Counted from the first letter of the stretch, positions 6,805 to 16,090 are shown. The stretch is DNA of 32,845 nucleotides from Dehalococcoidia bacterium (GCA_030615655.1 JAUWYU010000002.1:1-32845), one strand, 5' to 3'. Numbers and translations are program-made. Notes: generated by a model not told the origin, from the letters alone.

Positions 6805-8430
6805 ATGTACCCTGCTTATTTGGAAGAAAGTATTCATCTGGTCGAGGATACCCGGGTAAGGCGACTCCTGGAAACCATGCCGAGCCTGGATGAAATGGGG
6901 AAAAACGCCCTGTTGAAGCTTTACCACCCTGATTATATCGAGGCAAGCATGCGCCAGCTGCAGGCAGGGGTGAACAAAGGCGATTCTACACCTGTTGAGC
7001 TGGCTGATTTGCTGGAGGGAAACAGTCGGATTAACCCGGATACAATCGACCCTTCCAAGCCCGACCATAATGTAGATGTCCTGGTAATCGGCTGCGGGGG
7101 GGCCGGGGCTTCGGCGGCATTGCTTGCCAATGAAGAAGGGGCCAGAGTCCTCATCACCACGAAGCTTCGCATGGGGGATGCCAATACGGTCGGAGCGCAG
7201 GCAGGCACACAGGCCGCCGACAGGCCGAACGATTCACCCGCAATTCATTATCTGGATACCATGGGCGGCGGGCACTTCGATAACATACCGGAACTGGTCG
7301 AGGTGCTGGTGAGGGACGCCCCCTCGGTAATAAAATGGCTGGAACAGCTGGGGGTTAACTGGGATAAGGCACCGGATGGCACCATGCACGAATTATCCGG
7401 CGGCGGCACTTCACGGCGGCGGTTGCACTCCGCCCGGGACTACACCGGTCTGGAGGAAATGCGCGTTCTGCGTGACGAACTCAGGAATAAAAAAATAGAT
7501 TACCTTGAATTCGCACCGGCTGTGGAGTTGATACTGGATGACCGTGGACAGATAGCCGGGGCCGTACTGATAAATCTGGAGACTGAAGAACTAGTCATAG
7601 TGAGAGCCAGAGCGGTAGTCATGACCACCGGGGGTATCGGACGGCTGCATATTCAGGGTTTCCCTACCACCAACCATTACGGCGCCACGGCCGATGGCCT
7701 GGTGCTGGCTTACCGCGCCGGCGCCGAACTGGTCTTTATCGACACCATGCAGTATCATCCCACCGGGGCTATCTATCCGCTGCAGATTCTGGGGCAGCTG
7801 GTTACCGAGAAGGTGAGGACGTTGGGAGCGCAACTGGTCAATATCAGCGGAGAGCAATTCGTGATGTCTCTGGAACCCCGGGATATAGTTGCTTCAGCTA
7901 TTATCCGTGAGTGCCGGGAGCGCCAGCTCGGAATCGGTACGCCTACGGGCGAAACCGGTGTGTGGCTGGACTCGCCGATGATTGATATGATACGCGGTGA
8001 GGGGACAATTGCCCGGGAATTACCCGCCATGGTGCGGCAGTTCCGCCGACATGATATCGATATTACACGGCAACCGATACTGGTATATCCCACCCTGCAC
8101 TATCAGAACGGGGGCATCAAGATTGATACCGAAGGAGCCACTAATGTACCCGGATTATACGCGGCTGGTGAATGTACCGGCGGCGTGCATGGCCGGAACC
8201 GGCTCATCGGCAACTCGACGCTGGAGCTGTTTGTCTTCGGGAGGAGGGCCGGCCGGGTGGCGGCCCAGTATGCCAAAGCGGTAAAGAGGGGCAGCCCGAC
8301 GATGGAGCACGTGCGCCGATGGCAGCAGGAGCTTGCGAAGGTCGGCGTGGCCGGACAGCGGCCCGTCTCGCCGCGGCTGCTGCCGGATTATGTCAGGCGC
8401 ACACACGGACAGGCCAGGCAGGCAGCCTGA
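6805..8430 (+). CDS. FrdA/SdhA-like flavoprotein subunit (soluble type)
   Basis: A 541-residue FAD-dependent oxidoreductase of the fumarate reductase/succinate dehydrogenase/aspartate oxidase family. The dinucleotide fold GCGGAG is at 96-101, after an unusual 85-residue N-terminal extension. YHPTGAIYP, a downstream arginine in EPRDIVASAI, and GLYAAGECTGGVHGRNRLIGN are conserved active-site and FAD-contact motifs. The segment where SdhA carries its FAD-linking histidine reads NTVGAQAGTQAA, without His, so FAD is probably noncovalent. It starts 12 nt after the Fe-S gene and most likely forms a complex with it. The substrate could be fumarate, succinate or another enoate; the sequence does not decide. 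Confidence 0.83.
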   Translation: MYPAYLEESIHLVEDTRVRRLLETMPSLDEMGKNALLKLYHPDYIEASMRQLQAGVNKGDSTPVELADLLEGNSRINPDTIDPSKPDHNVDVLVIGCGGAGASAALLANEEGARVLITTKLRMGDANTVGAQAGTQAADRPNDSPAIHYLDTMGGGHFDNIPELVEVLVRDAPSVIKWLEQLGVNWDKAPDGTMHELSGGGTSRRRLHSARDYTGLEEMRVLRDELRNKKIDYLEFAPAVELILDDRGQIAGAVLINLETEELVIVRARAVVMTTGGIGRLHIQGFPTTNHYGATADGLVLAYRAGAELVFIDTMQYHPTGAIYPLQILGQLVTEKVRTLGAQLVNISGEQFVMSLEPRDIVASAIIRECRERQLGIGTPTGETGVWLDSPMIDMIRGEGTIARELPAMVRQFRRHDIDITRQPILVYPTLHYQNGGIKIDTEGATNVPGLYAAGECTGGVHGRNRLIGNSTLELFVFGRRAGRVAAQYAKAVKRGSPTMEHVRRWQQELAKVGVAGQRPVSPRLLPDYVRRTHGQARQAA

Positions 8431-8469
8431 GAGGGTTAACTGCGGGTAACGAAACGGGAGAGAGGTGAT

Positions 8470-8922
8470 ATGCCACTACCTATCCAGCGGGATATTAAAG
8501 AGATTGAAGGCATCCTGAATGAAATCCTGAATACCCGGTGTCCGCCGGTAGGCAGGTGCCGCCTTCTCTCCAGTGGTTTCGGCACGGCCCACTCCCTGAA
8601 TATAGCCGAAGATATCAGCGGACATAAGGAGTGCCTGGGCTGCGGTAACTGTGTCGATATCTGCCCCTTTTTGTCCCGGGAGCCGTCTCGCCGTGAAAAA
8701 ACGGAACAGCGCACCTCCATGGCTCTGGAGAGCATCGTGGGTGAGGACTGTGACCTTTGTAACGCCTGCATTCTCGTTTGCCCCCAGGTGGATACCACTA
8801 TCAAGAATTATGTCGTCAATCACCGCATGGTGGAAGTAATGTCACGCCTTGAGCAGAGAATCGGCGATGAAGATGAGCCTGACCTGGACCTGTTTCTTGA
8901 GGAAGCCATCAGTCAGGACTGA
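8470..8922 (+). CDS. 4Fe-4S dicluster ferredoxin-type protein
   Basis: A 150-residue soluble protein with two 4Fe-4S motifs: C55-C58-C61-C65P and C94-C97-C100-C104P. Two further cysteines, C24 and C30, lie near the N-terminus. Spacing resembles HdrC-like electron carriers, but the protein is shorter and lacks other HdrC marks. GAGAGAGGTGAT precedes the ATG. Located between the FrdA-like flavoprotein and the acyl-CoA dehydrogenase, it is well placed to carry electrons between them; that role is inferred. Confidence 0.8.
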   Translation: MPLPIQRDIKEIEGILNEILNTRCPPVGRCRLLSSGFGTAHSLNIAEDISGHKECLGCGNCVDICPFLSREPSRREKTEQRTSMALESIVGEDCDLCNACILVCPQVDTTIKNYVVNHRMVEVMSRLEQRIGDEDEPDLDLFLEEAISQD

Positions 8923-8942
8923 CCGGACAGGGTGAAATAAGG

Positions 8943-10100
8943 ATGGACTTTAAACTATCGGAAGAACTGAAGATGATACAAAGTCTCGCGACAGACTTTG
9001 TTAATGAGCAGCTGAAGCCGCTGGAAAGGGATATCCTGGGGCGGGCGGCCGACCTGAGTGACGCTCAGACATATCTGCCGGCGAAGACGGAAGCAAAACT
9101 TGTAAAGATGGTCAGGAAAATGGGGCTCTGGGGGGCAGGTGTTCCGGAGGAGCTGGGGGGAGTCGGCTTGAGCACGCTGGGTGTTTGCCTGGTCGAGGAA
9201 GAACTGGCTCAGACGGTAGTCCCCTTTAATTTCGGGGATGTGACTCCGATTCTTTTTGACTGTAACACGGAACAGCAGGCCAGATTCCTGCGCCCGGCAC
9301 TTGATGGGCAGAAACGACCCTACCTGGCACTGATGGAGCCAGAAAGGGGTGCCGACCTCTCCGGCATGAAAATGAAAGCGGAGAAGGTTAACGGGGATTA
9401 CCTGCTGAACGGTAAAAAATTATCATTCTCCCGGGCCGGTGACGACTATTTCGCTGTTGTCTTCGCTGGTACCGATAAAGGTATAACCTGCTTTCTGGTG
9501 GAGAAGGATACGCCGGGATTCAGCGTTACCGGCGGTGGTGAGGGGACGGGGTGGTTAGCGCAAGTCAGGGAGCCCATGTCATTGGTATTTAAAGATTGCC
9601 GGGTGCCTGCGGAGAATATCCTGGGAGAAGAAGGGAAGGCCTTCCACCTGGGCGGGAAATGGCTCCCGCAGCGGCGGGTAGTCAGGGGAGCCCGGTGCGT
9701 AGGGGTTGCCCGCAGGCTGCTTGATGAGGCTACCGTCCAGGCACGGTCGCTGGAAACATTCGGGAAGTCTATTTTGAAGCGTACCAACATCCAGGCGGCA
9801 TTGGCCGACATCGCCACGAATATTCACGCCGGCAGGCTTATGGTGTATGAAGCTGCCTGGAAGTCGGATATTGGAAAATCGATACGGTGTAAGGCTGCTA
9901 TGGTGAAGTTATACACAACCCAGACAATACACACGGTTGCTGACAGGGTAGCCCATGTTTTCAATGGGCCGCCACACATAGATGGATTGCCAATGGAGAG
10001 GCTATGCCGCCGTGCCCTGGCAGCCAGCGCTACCGAGCTTGCCCTTGAGCTGCAGCGAAACATTATTGCCCGGGATATCTTGAAAGGGCGTGAGGCCTAG
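8943..10100 (+). CDS. Acyl-CoA dehydrogenase
   Basis: A 385-residue flavoenzyme with the three-domain acyl-CoA dehydrogenase fold. Residues about 1-120 are the helical N-domain with PEELGGVGLS, the middle beta domain contains EPERGADLSGMK and VFKDCRVPAENILGEEG, and the C-terminal helical domain ends in LELQRNIIARDIL. Aligning this tail with the usual RDAR..IYEGTSEIQR places E365 at the catalytic base, although the surrounding YEG is replaced by TEL. The usual GGYGY segment reads VFNGPPHIDG, so substrate specificity may be unusual. The natural electron acceptor is usually ETF; no etfAB is nearby, and the adjacent dicluster ferredoxin is an alternative. Confidence 0.88.
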   Translation: MDFKLSEELKMIQSLATDFVNEQLKPLERDILGRAADLSDAQTYLPAKTEAKLVKMVRKMGLWGAGVPEELGGVGLSTLGVCLVEEELAQTVVPFNFGDVTPILFDCNTEQQARFLRPALDGQKRPYLALMEPERGADLSGMKMKAEKVNGDYLLNGKKLSFSRAGDDYFAVVFAGTDKGITCFLVEKDTPGFSVTGGGEGTGWLAQVREPMSLVFKDCRVPAENILGEEGKAFHLGGKWLPQRRVVRGARCVGVARRLLDEATVQARSLETFGKSILKRTNIQAALADIATNIHAGRLMVYEAAWKSDIGKSIRCKAAMVKLYTTQTIHTVADRVAHVFNGPPHIDGLPMERLCRRALAASATELALELQRNIIARDILKGREA

Positions 10101-10131
10101 CTGGAAAAGCCGGATATACGAAAGAGTTGAA

Positions 10132-11673
10132 ATGAACCAGTATGACTATATCGTAGTGGGTAGCGGCATCGGCGGACTCTATACTGCCCTGCTGGCCAAG
10201 GAGCAGGGCAGTGTGCTAGTTGTCACCAAGGGCAGCATTGATGACTGCAATACCAAGTATGCCCAGGGGGGTATTGCGGCGGCTATCAGCAAGGATGATT
10301 CGCCGGAGCTTCATTCGGAGGATACCGTGAATGCCGGCGGAGGCCTTTCTGATGAGGAAACGGTACGCATTCTGGTTAACGAAGCCCCGGCCCGTATCGC
10401 TGACCTCGTCGATTACCGGGTGCCGTTTGATACCCTTGATGGTGAGATAGCCCTGACCATGGAGGCGGCTCATAGTGTGCCCCGTGTCCTCCATGCCGGC
10501 GGTGACGCCACCGGTGAATATATTGAAGTTACCTTAAGTCAGCAGGTGCGCTCGTCCCGGATTCGGGTACTTGAGGATTTCCTGGCGACGGAGATACTGG
10601 TAGAAAGGGGTAGAGTTACCGGCATACGTGCCTTGGACTGCCGCACCGGCAGTATTGAGGAGTTTGCCTGCCGTTTCCTGGTTCTGGCTACGGGGGGCGC
10701 CGGGCAATTGTTCAAATACAACACCAATTCCGATGTGGCGACCGGTGATGGTATCGCTCTGGCCTTTAATGCCGGCGCCGAGATAGTCGACATGGAATTT
10801 TTCCAGTTCCACCCCACCGCCCTGCGCGTACCCGGTGTGCTCCCGTTTCTTATATCCGAAGCCGTCCGGGGCGAGGGGGGTGTACTGCGCAACGTTGAGG
10901 GCCACCGTTTCATGTCCGACTATAACTCGCGTGGGGACCTGGCGGCGAGAGATATCGTCGCCCGCAGCATACTGTATGAGATGGAGAAAACTCGCGTGGA
11001 TAGAGTCTACCTTGATATCACCCATCTGCCACCCCACACCATTACCACTCGTTTCCCTCATATTTACCGCTTTTGCCTTGACCACGGCCTGGATATCACC
11101 AGAGACCGGGTACCGGTGGCACCGGCCGCCCATTACATGATAGGCGGTATCAGGACCAACAGCTGGGGAGAAACGAATATAGTCGGTTTGTTCGCCGCCG
11201 GCGAAGCCGCCTGCACCGGAGTCCACGGCGCCAATCGTCTCGCCTCGAATTCGCTTCTTGAGGCGATTGTCTTCAGCAGAAGGATTGTCGAAAGAACCAG
11301 GGGTAAAGCCAGGGCAAAGGCATCTACCGGTGGCAGAGAGAAGGAAATTTACTCTTCACTCAGCCAGAGGCCGGTCCCCAGAGCGTTGCCGGCACCCAGT
11401 CTTACCGTCCTGCAGCAGTTGCACTGGGACAAGGTCGGCATCATTCGTGAACAGGAAGGCTTAAACCAGGCGGCCGGCATTCTGGCGGCCTGGCAACATT
11501 CATTGCCTCAGCCTACTGACCAACCTTCTTACGAACTGAGCAACCTGATATTGACCGGCCGGCTATTAACGGAAGCTGCGTTTATCCGGGAAGAAAGCCG
11601 GGGGACACATTTCCGGTCTGATTTTCCCCGGAGTTCACCGAAGTGGCAGCGCCACATCGTGTGGAGGAAGTAA
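10132..11673 (+). CDS. nadB: L-aspartate oxidase
   Basis: Oxidises L-aspartate to iminoaspartate for NAD synthesis, using oxygen or fumarate as acceptor. The 513-residue protein has GSGIGGLYTALLA at its start, NTKYAQGGIAAA where SdhA would have the covalent histidine, FQFHPTALRVPG, LAARDIVARSI and AAGEAACTGVHGANRLASNS, and the helical C-terminal domain. I chose ATG 10132 because the FAD motif begins ten residues later and GAAAGAG lies upstream. nadA and nadC are not adjacent. It is the last gene of the redox operon, about 30 nt after the dehydrogenase. A different FrdA-family activity cannot be excluded. Confidence 0.85.
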   Translation: MNQYDYIVVGSGIGGLYTALLAKEQGSVLVVTKGSIDDCNTKYAQGGIAAAISKDDSPELHSEDTVNAGGGLSDEETVRILVNEAPARIADLVDYRVPFDTLDGEIALTMEAAHSVPRVLHAGGDATGEYIEVTLSQQVRSSRIRVLEDFLATEILVERGRVTGIRALDCRTGSIEEFACRFLVLATGGAGQLFKYNTNSDVATGDGIALAFNAGAEIVDMEFFQFHPTALRVPGVLPFLISEAVRGEGGVLRNVEGHRFMSDYNSRGDLAARDIVARSILYEMEKTRVDRVYLDITHLPPHTITTRFPHIYRFCLDHGLDITRDRVPVAPAAHYMIGGIRTNSWGETNIVGLFAAGEAACTGVHGANRLASNSLLEAIVFSRRIVERTRGKARAKASTGGREKEIYSSLSQRPVPRALPAPSLTVLQQLHWDKVGIIREQEGLNQAAGILAAWQHSLPQPTDQPSYELSNLILTGRLLTEAAFIREESRGTHFRSDFPRSSPKWQRHIVWRK

Positions 11674-11719
11674 TAGAATCTGCCTCGGATATTTCTACCG
11701 TACTCCGTTATAGCTGCAT

Positions 11720-11748
11720 TTGAAAAGAACTGGCTTATGCATTATAAA
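11720..11748 (+). promoter_or_regulatory. Predicted promoter of the foldase/hom/thrC/folE operon
   Basis: TTGAAA (11720-11725), a 17-nt spacer and TATAAA (11743-11748), in the 117-nt gap after nadB and about 40 nt before the TTG start of the foldase gene. No strong terminator for the upstream operon is visible in this gap. Confidence 0.6.
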
Positions 11749-11790
11749 TATAGGGACGGTGCACAATTCTATTGATTAAGGGGTGCCAGG

Positions 11791-13071
11791 TTGGCTAAGA
11801 AGAAAAAGAAGGCGGAGAAACCACCACGTGAGTTTACCCGGCGCCAGCTATCGCTTCACCAGCGGCAGAAGAGGCGGCAGCGTATTATTTTTGGCGGGGG
11901 GGTTTTTATCGTTGCCGCCGTTATTTTGATTTTAATGGGGGGGTGGTTTTTTGGGGAGTATCTCCCCCGGCATCAGACTGTCATAGCGGTAGGAGATGTT
12001 GAATTTGACATGGACTACTATATTGATGCGATGAAATTTGCCGGGAGAGACCAGCCGGTCGAGAATATACAGAATCTGACAAGCGGTGTGGTACAACAGA
12101 TTGAGCAGAACGAGTTAATCAGGCAGGGAGCTATGAGATTAGGGATAAGCGTTAGTGATGATGAGGTAAGAAGGGTGCTGGAAGGTTATGGTATTCCTGT
12201 AAATGATGCCAGTCTGGACATGGCCAGGGCTCAGCTGTTGCAGGGTCTGTTGTATAATGAGTATTTTCCATCTCAGATACCGGAGTCTGGCGAACAGGTG
12301 CATATCATGACCATGCTGCTGGAGAGCGAGAGCCAGGCGGCCGAGATTAGAACCAGATTGCAGAATAGTGAGAACTTCTCGGCACTTGCCGAAGAGTTCA
12401 CGCTTCATTACTATTTTGAAACCAATGTGGGCGATATTGGCTGGCACCCGAAAGACGTGATTGTTAATTTATTCAATTCTTTCGTGCCCGGGAATTTTGC
12501 CTTCAGTTCGGAAGCAGGAGCGTTAAGCGAGCCGATGTACGACGAAGTGAGAAGCAAGTCGATAGGGTACTGGCTGATTAATGTCCTGGGCAAGCCATCT
12601 GAGGATAGCGCCCAGGTCCAGGGAATACTATTGGGTAGTGAGGAGGAGGCGAAGGATGTGAGAGCCAAGCTGGAAGCTGGCGAGGACCTGGTCACTCTGG
12701 TTGCGGAATTCTCCCAGCACAACGATTCTAAAGTGAGGGGAGGAGAGTTTGGCCTGGTGATGCAGGGGGTGATGAGTGAAGCAGTTGACAGCTATGTTTT
12801 CGATGCGAACACGGAGGTAGGGGTATGGAGTGAACCGCTCCGTGACGAGACTATGATAACCATAGGCGGCTACTGGCTGGTGGAAGTGGTTGATAAGGAT
12901 GATGATAGAAAGCTCAGTGATGAAGACCGTAATACCTTGATAAATAAGGCATATAATGATTGGGTTACCGAGCTCTGGATGGAGAAAGCTGCTGTGATAA
13001 ATCATACTTTTTTGACTCCCGAGGTAGTACTATGGGCGATAGACAAGGTGGTGCAGGAGCTGCGGGATTAG
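11791..13071 (+). CDS. Membrane-anchored parvulin-type peptidyl-prolyl isomerase (SurA/PrsA-like)
   Basis: A 426-residue protein starting at TTG. A very basic cytoplasmic N-terminus (KKKKK, RRQKRRQR type) precedes one membrane segment at about 32-54, so the rest is probably outside the membrane. Next comes a SurA-N-like helical region with NLTSGVVQQIEQNELIRQGA, then two parvulin-like repeats. The first is around VHIMTMLLESESQAAEIRTRL with EFTLHY, DIGW; the second around VQGILLGSEEEAKDVRAKLEAGED with EFSQH, GGEFG. Such proteins help fold exported proteins. The parvulin repeats are divergent, so isomerase activity may be weak or absent in one. It is 25 nt upstream of hom. Confidence 0.8.
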   Translation: MAKKKKKAEKPPREFTRRQLSLHQRQKRRQRIIFGGGVFIVAAVILILMGGWFFGEYLPRHQTVIAVGDVEFDMDYYIDAMKFAGRDQPVENIQNLTSGVVQQIEQNELIRQGAMRLGISVSDDEVRRVLEGYGIPVNDASLDMARAQLLQGLLYNEYFPSQIPESGEQVHIMTMLLESESQAAEIRTRLQNSENFSALAEEFTLHYYFETNVGDIGWHPKDVIVNLFNSFVPGNFAFSSEAGALSEPMYDEVRSKSIGYWLINVLGKPSEDSAQVQGILLGSEEEAKDVRAKLEAGEDLVTLVAEFSQHNDSKVRGGEFGLVMQGVMSEAVDSYVFDANTEVGVWSEPLRDETMITIGGYWLVEVVDKDDDRKLSDEDRNTLINKAYNDWVTELWMEKAAVINHTFLTPEVVLWAIDKVVQELRD

Positions 13072-13096
13072 AGAAAAAAATCGAGAGGGAATAAAG

Positions 13097-14401
13097 ATGA
13101 GCAAACAGAGTATTGGCATCGGTTTGATGGGTCTGGGGGTAGTTGCCGGACAGGTAACCAGGGTTTTAACAGATAAGGCCGGGGATTTGGAGGAGAAGGT
13201 CGGCTGTCCTCTTGTCCTGCGGAAGGTTAAGGTCTTACCGCAGGACCTGTCACGTCCGCAGGCACAGCAGATGCCCTCTCAGCTTTTTACCACCGATGAT
13301 GAGGAGTTTTTCCAGGAACCCGGCATCGATATTGTCGTGGAGGCGATTGGCGGTGAAAGCCCGGCCCTGGAGTATCTGAAGAGGGCGATTGCAGGTGGCA
13401 AGCACGTCGTCACCTCCAATAAGGAGGTCATCGCCAAGCACGGTATTGAATTGCTGACTCTGGCCCGGCAGCACGGGGTGGGTCTACAATATGAGGCAAG
13501 TGTCGGCGGTGGTATTCCCTTGATTGCCCCGTTCAAACATGACCTGTTGGCCAATGATATCAGCGGTATCTTCGCCATAATCAACGGCACCACCAACTAT
13601 ATCCTCACCAGGATGGACAGAGAAGGCATGGACTTTTCATCGGCCCTCAAGCAGGCACAGGAACTGGGCTACGCTGAAGCTAATCCGGAAAATGACGTCG
13701 AGGGGATAGACGCCCACTATAAACTGGCAATCATGGCTTCGCTGGCTTTTCAGAGTCAGGTGCGGCCTGAAGATATCTACCATGAAGGCATTTCACGACT
13801 CACCAGCCGTGATTTCGGCTATGCCCGGGAGCTGGGATTTACCATAAAACTGCTGGCGATAGCCAAGAAGAGTAATGATTCCATCGAGGCCAGGGTTCAC
13901 CCGGTCCTTCTATCGAGGGACTCCTTTTTGGCCAAGGTTGACGGTGTCTATAATGCCGTCCAGGTCGAGGGCGATTTAGTGGGTAAGGTGCTCTTCATGG
14001 GTGAGGGTGCCGGCGCTTTGCCTACGAGCAGCGCCGTTGTTGCCGACGTTGTCTCATCAGCCCGGAAGATTGTCCTGGGTATTGGCAGTGTGTCCACGCG
14101 GAAACTGGATTCGGGCAAGCGTATCAAGCCCATGTCCGAGATTGAAACGAGGTATTATCTAAGATTGAATGCAGCCGACCGTCCCGGCGTCCTGGCCAAG
14201 ATTTCCAGGGTCTTCGGTGACCTTGCCATCAGTATTTCCCAGGCTATCCAGCAGGAGGTCGACCCCAGAGCGCGGACGGCGGAAATAGTTCTTATGACCT
14301 ATGAAGCTCCAGAGAAGGCGATGCAGCAGGCTCTTGCCGAGATAGACAAGCTTGATGTAGTTGAAGAGATAAACAACTTTATACGGGTTGAGAATATATA
14401 A
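13097..14401 (+). CDS. hom: Homoserine dehydrogenase
   Basis: Reduces aspartate semialdehyde to homoserine in threonine and methionine synthesis. The 434-residue protein has an N-terminal NAD(P) fold (GLMGLGVVAG), GKHVVTSNKEVIAKHG, the catalytic region VGGGIPLI, INGTTNYILT and EANPENDVEGIDAHYK, and a C-terminal ACT domain (LRLNAADRPGVLAKISRVFGD), which commonly mediates threonine feedback. No fused aspartokinase. thrC follows immediately. Confidence 0.96.
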   Translation: MSKQSIGIGLMGLGVVAGQVTRVLTDKAGDLEEKVGCPLVLRKVKVLPQDLSRPQAQQMPSQLFTTDDEEFFQEPGIDIVVEAIGGESPALEYLKRAIAGGKHVVTSNKEVIAKHGIELLTLARQHGVGLQYEASVGGGIPLIAPFKHDLLANDISGIFAIINGTTNYILTRMDREGMDFSSALKQAQELGYAEANPENDVEGIDAHYKLAIMASLAFQSQVRPEDIYHEGISRLTSRDFGYARELGFTIKLLAIAKKSNDSIEARVHPVLLSRDSFLAKVDGVYNAVQVEGDLVGKVLFMGEGAGALPTSSAVVADVVSSARKIVLGIGSVSTRKLDSGKRIKPMSEIETRYYLRLNAADRPGVLAKISRVFGDLAISISQAIQQEVDPRARTAEIVLMTYEAPEKAMQQALAEIDKLDVVEEINNFIRVENI

Positions 14402-14416
14402 ATCGGGAGGTTAGCT

Positions 14417-15469
14417 CTGAAAAAAGGAGTTCTGCTTCAATACAAAGATTACCTGCCAGTTTCACCCAGTACACCGATATTCAGTATCGGGGAGGGGGAT
14501 ACGCCTCTGGTCAGGTGTGATAGACTGGCGGAGAAATACGGCTGTAAAGAGCTGTATTTCAAGCTGGAGGGGTGCCATCCGACCGGCTCCTTCAAGGACC
14601 GGGGCATGGTGATGGCCGTTGCCAAGGCGGTGGAGGACGGCAGCCAGGCTATAATCTGCGCTTCAACGGGAAATACCAGCGCCTCCGCAGCCGCTTTTGC
14701 GGCTCATTGCGGGCTTGGCTGCGTTATTATCATACCCAAGGGCAATATCGCTCTGGGTAAGCTGGCGCAGGCTATCGTTCATGGCGCCAGGATAGTCGCC
14801 ATTGACGGCAATTTTGACCAGGCGCTCAACATAGTGCTGAGGATTACAGAAAAGCACCCGGTAACGCTGGTAAACTCCCTCAATCCCAATCGCATCGAGG
14901 GGCAGAAGACAGCCGCCTTTGAGATTGTTGATGTTCTCGGTGATGCTCCGGACTATCACTTCCTGCCGGTAGGGAACGCCGGCAATATTACGGCCTACTG
15001 GAAGGGCTATGTGGAGTACCAGCGGGCGGGTAAAGCCACGAAGAGGCCGAAGATGATGGGCTTCCAGGCCGAGGGGGCGGCGCCGATTGTCCGGGGCTAT
15101 GCCATTGAGAAGCCGGAGACGGTGGCCACGGCGATACGCATCGGCAATCCAGCCAGCTGGCAGAAGGCAGTCGCGGCCCGCGACGAGTCCGGCGGCCTTA
15201 TTGATATGGTCAGTGACGAAGAAATTCTTTACGCCCAGAAAATCATGGCATCCGAGGCCGGAATCTTCGGGGAGCCGGCTTCAGCCGCCTCCCTGGCCGG
15301 TTTAATCAAGCTTTCCAGCCAGGGAACGGACTTCTCGCAGAAGGTAGTCGTCTGCGTGGTAACCGGCACCGGGCTCAAGGATACCGAGACCGCTTTGAGG
15401 GAACTCCCGCCGTTTCTGGAGCTTCCGGCGGAGCTTGAAGCGGTGGAGCGGGCTCTGGGCTGGGGATAG
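14417..15469 (+). CDS. thrC: Threonine synthase, apparent CTG start
   Basis: Converts O-phosphohomoserine to threonine with PLP. The reading frame is open from just after hom, and the PLP lysine lies in PTGSFKDRGM (K60 counted from the CTG), with STGNTSASAAAFA, LPVGNAGNITAYWKG and a terminal VVCVVTGTGLKD. The first in-frame ATG (14606) lies after the catalytic lysine and cannot be the start. No ATG, GTG or TTG occurs earlier in frame. The CTG at 14417 is 6 nt after a strong GGGAGG and gives a 350-residue protein of normal family length, beginning KKGVLLQYKDYLPV. Confidence 0.9.
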   Translation: MKKGVLLQYKDYLPVSPSTPIFSIGEGDTPLVRCDRLAEKYGCKELYFKLEGCHPTGSFKDRGMVMAVAKAVEDGSQAIICASTGNTSASAAAFAAHCGLGCVIIIPKGNIALGKLAQAIVHGARIVAIDGNFDQALNIVLRITEKHPVTLVNSLNPNRIEGQKTAAFEIVDVLGDAPDYHFLPVGNAGNITAYWKGYVEYQRAGKATKRPKMMGFQAEGAAPIVRGYAIEKPETVATAIRIGNPASWQKAVAARDESGGLIDMVSDEEILYAQKIMASEAGIFGEPASAASLAGLIKLSSQGTDFSQKVVVCVVTGTGLKDTETALRELPPFLELPAELEAVERALGWG

Positions 15470-15492
15470 CCATTAACTGAAGGAGACCGAGC

Positions 15493-16059
15493 ATGTTTGA
15501 TGAGGCCAAGATTAAGAGAGCAGTAGCCGATATCATCAAAGCCATCGGGGAAGACCCCGGACGTGAGGGGATAAAGGATACTCCCGGGCGTGTGACGGAG
15601 ATGTATGCCGAACTTTTCATGGGTATAGGTAAGGACCCCAAGGATGAGCTGGAAGTAGGTTTTGAGCTGGGGCACCGGGAGATGGTGGTCTTGAAAGATA
15701 TCCCGTTCTATTCGATGTGCGAGCATCACCTCCTGCCGTTTTACGGCGTAGCCCATGTGGGCTATATTCCTAATGCCGAGGGGCGTATCGTGGGCATCAG
15801 CAAGCTGGCCAGGGTGGTGGAAACCATTGCCCGGCGTCCGCAGGTCCAGGAGCGCATGACCACGGAGATTGCCGATGTTGTTTATGAGGGGCTCAATGCC
15901 GCCGGCGTGGCGGTGGTTATCCAGGCGGAGCATCTGTGCATGATTATGCGCGGCATCAAGAAGCCGGGGAGCAACGTTATTACCTCAGCCATCAGGGGTT
16001 CCTTCCACCGCGAGGCGGCCAGCCGCGCCGAGTTCTTCTCGCTGATACAGGGCAAGTAG
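15493..16059 (+). CDS. folE: GTP cyclohydrolase I
   Basis: Makes 7,8-dihydroneopterin triphosphate from GTP, the first step to folate and other pterins. The 188-residue protein has the zinc ligands C76 and H79 in SMCEHHLLPF and C149 in AEHLCMIMRG, plus the catalytic-site stretch RRPQVQERMT. AAGGAGA precedes the ATG, and thrC ends 23 nt upstream, so it is probably the last gene of the foldase-hom-thrC operon. Confidence 0.96.
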   Translation: MFDEAKIKRAVADIIKAIGEDPGREGIKDTPGRVTEMYAELFMGIGKDPKDELEVGFELGHREMVVLKDIPFYSMCEHHLLPFYGVAHVGYIPNAEGRIVGISKLARVVETIARRPQVQERMTTEIADVVYEGLNAAGVAVVIQAEHLCMIMRGIKKPGSNVITSAIRGSFHREAASRAEFFSLIQGK

Positions 16060-16090
16060 GCCGGGGCGCGAAAAAGTGCTCCAGCAGGGG

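Noticed and set aside
6070..7068. A 332-codon open frame on the minus strand
   Set aside because: Antisense to the FrdB/FrdA-like genes, which have full motif support; no domain and no ribosome site.
8943..10100. Idea that the acyl-CoA dehydrogenase lacks its catalytic base
   Set aside because: Aligning the C-terminal LQRNIIAR segment places E365 at the expected position, so activity is plausible.
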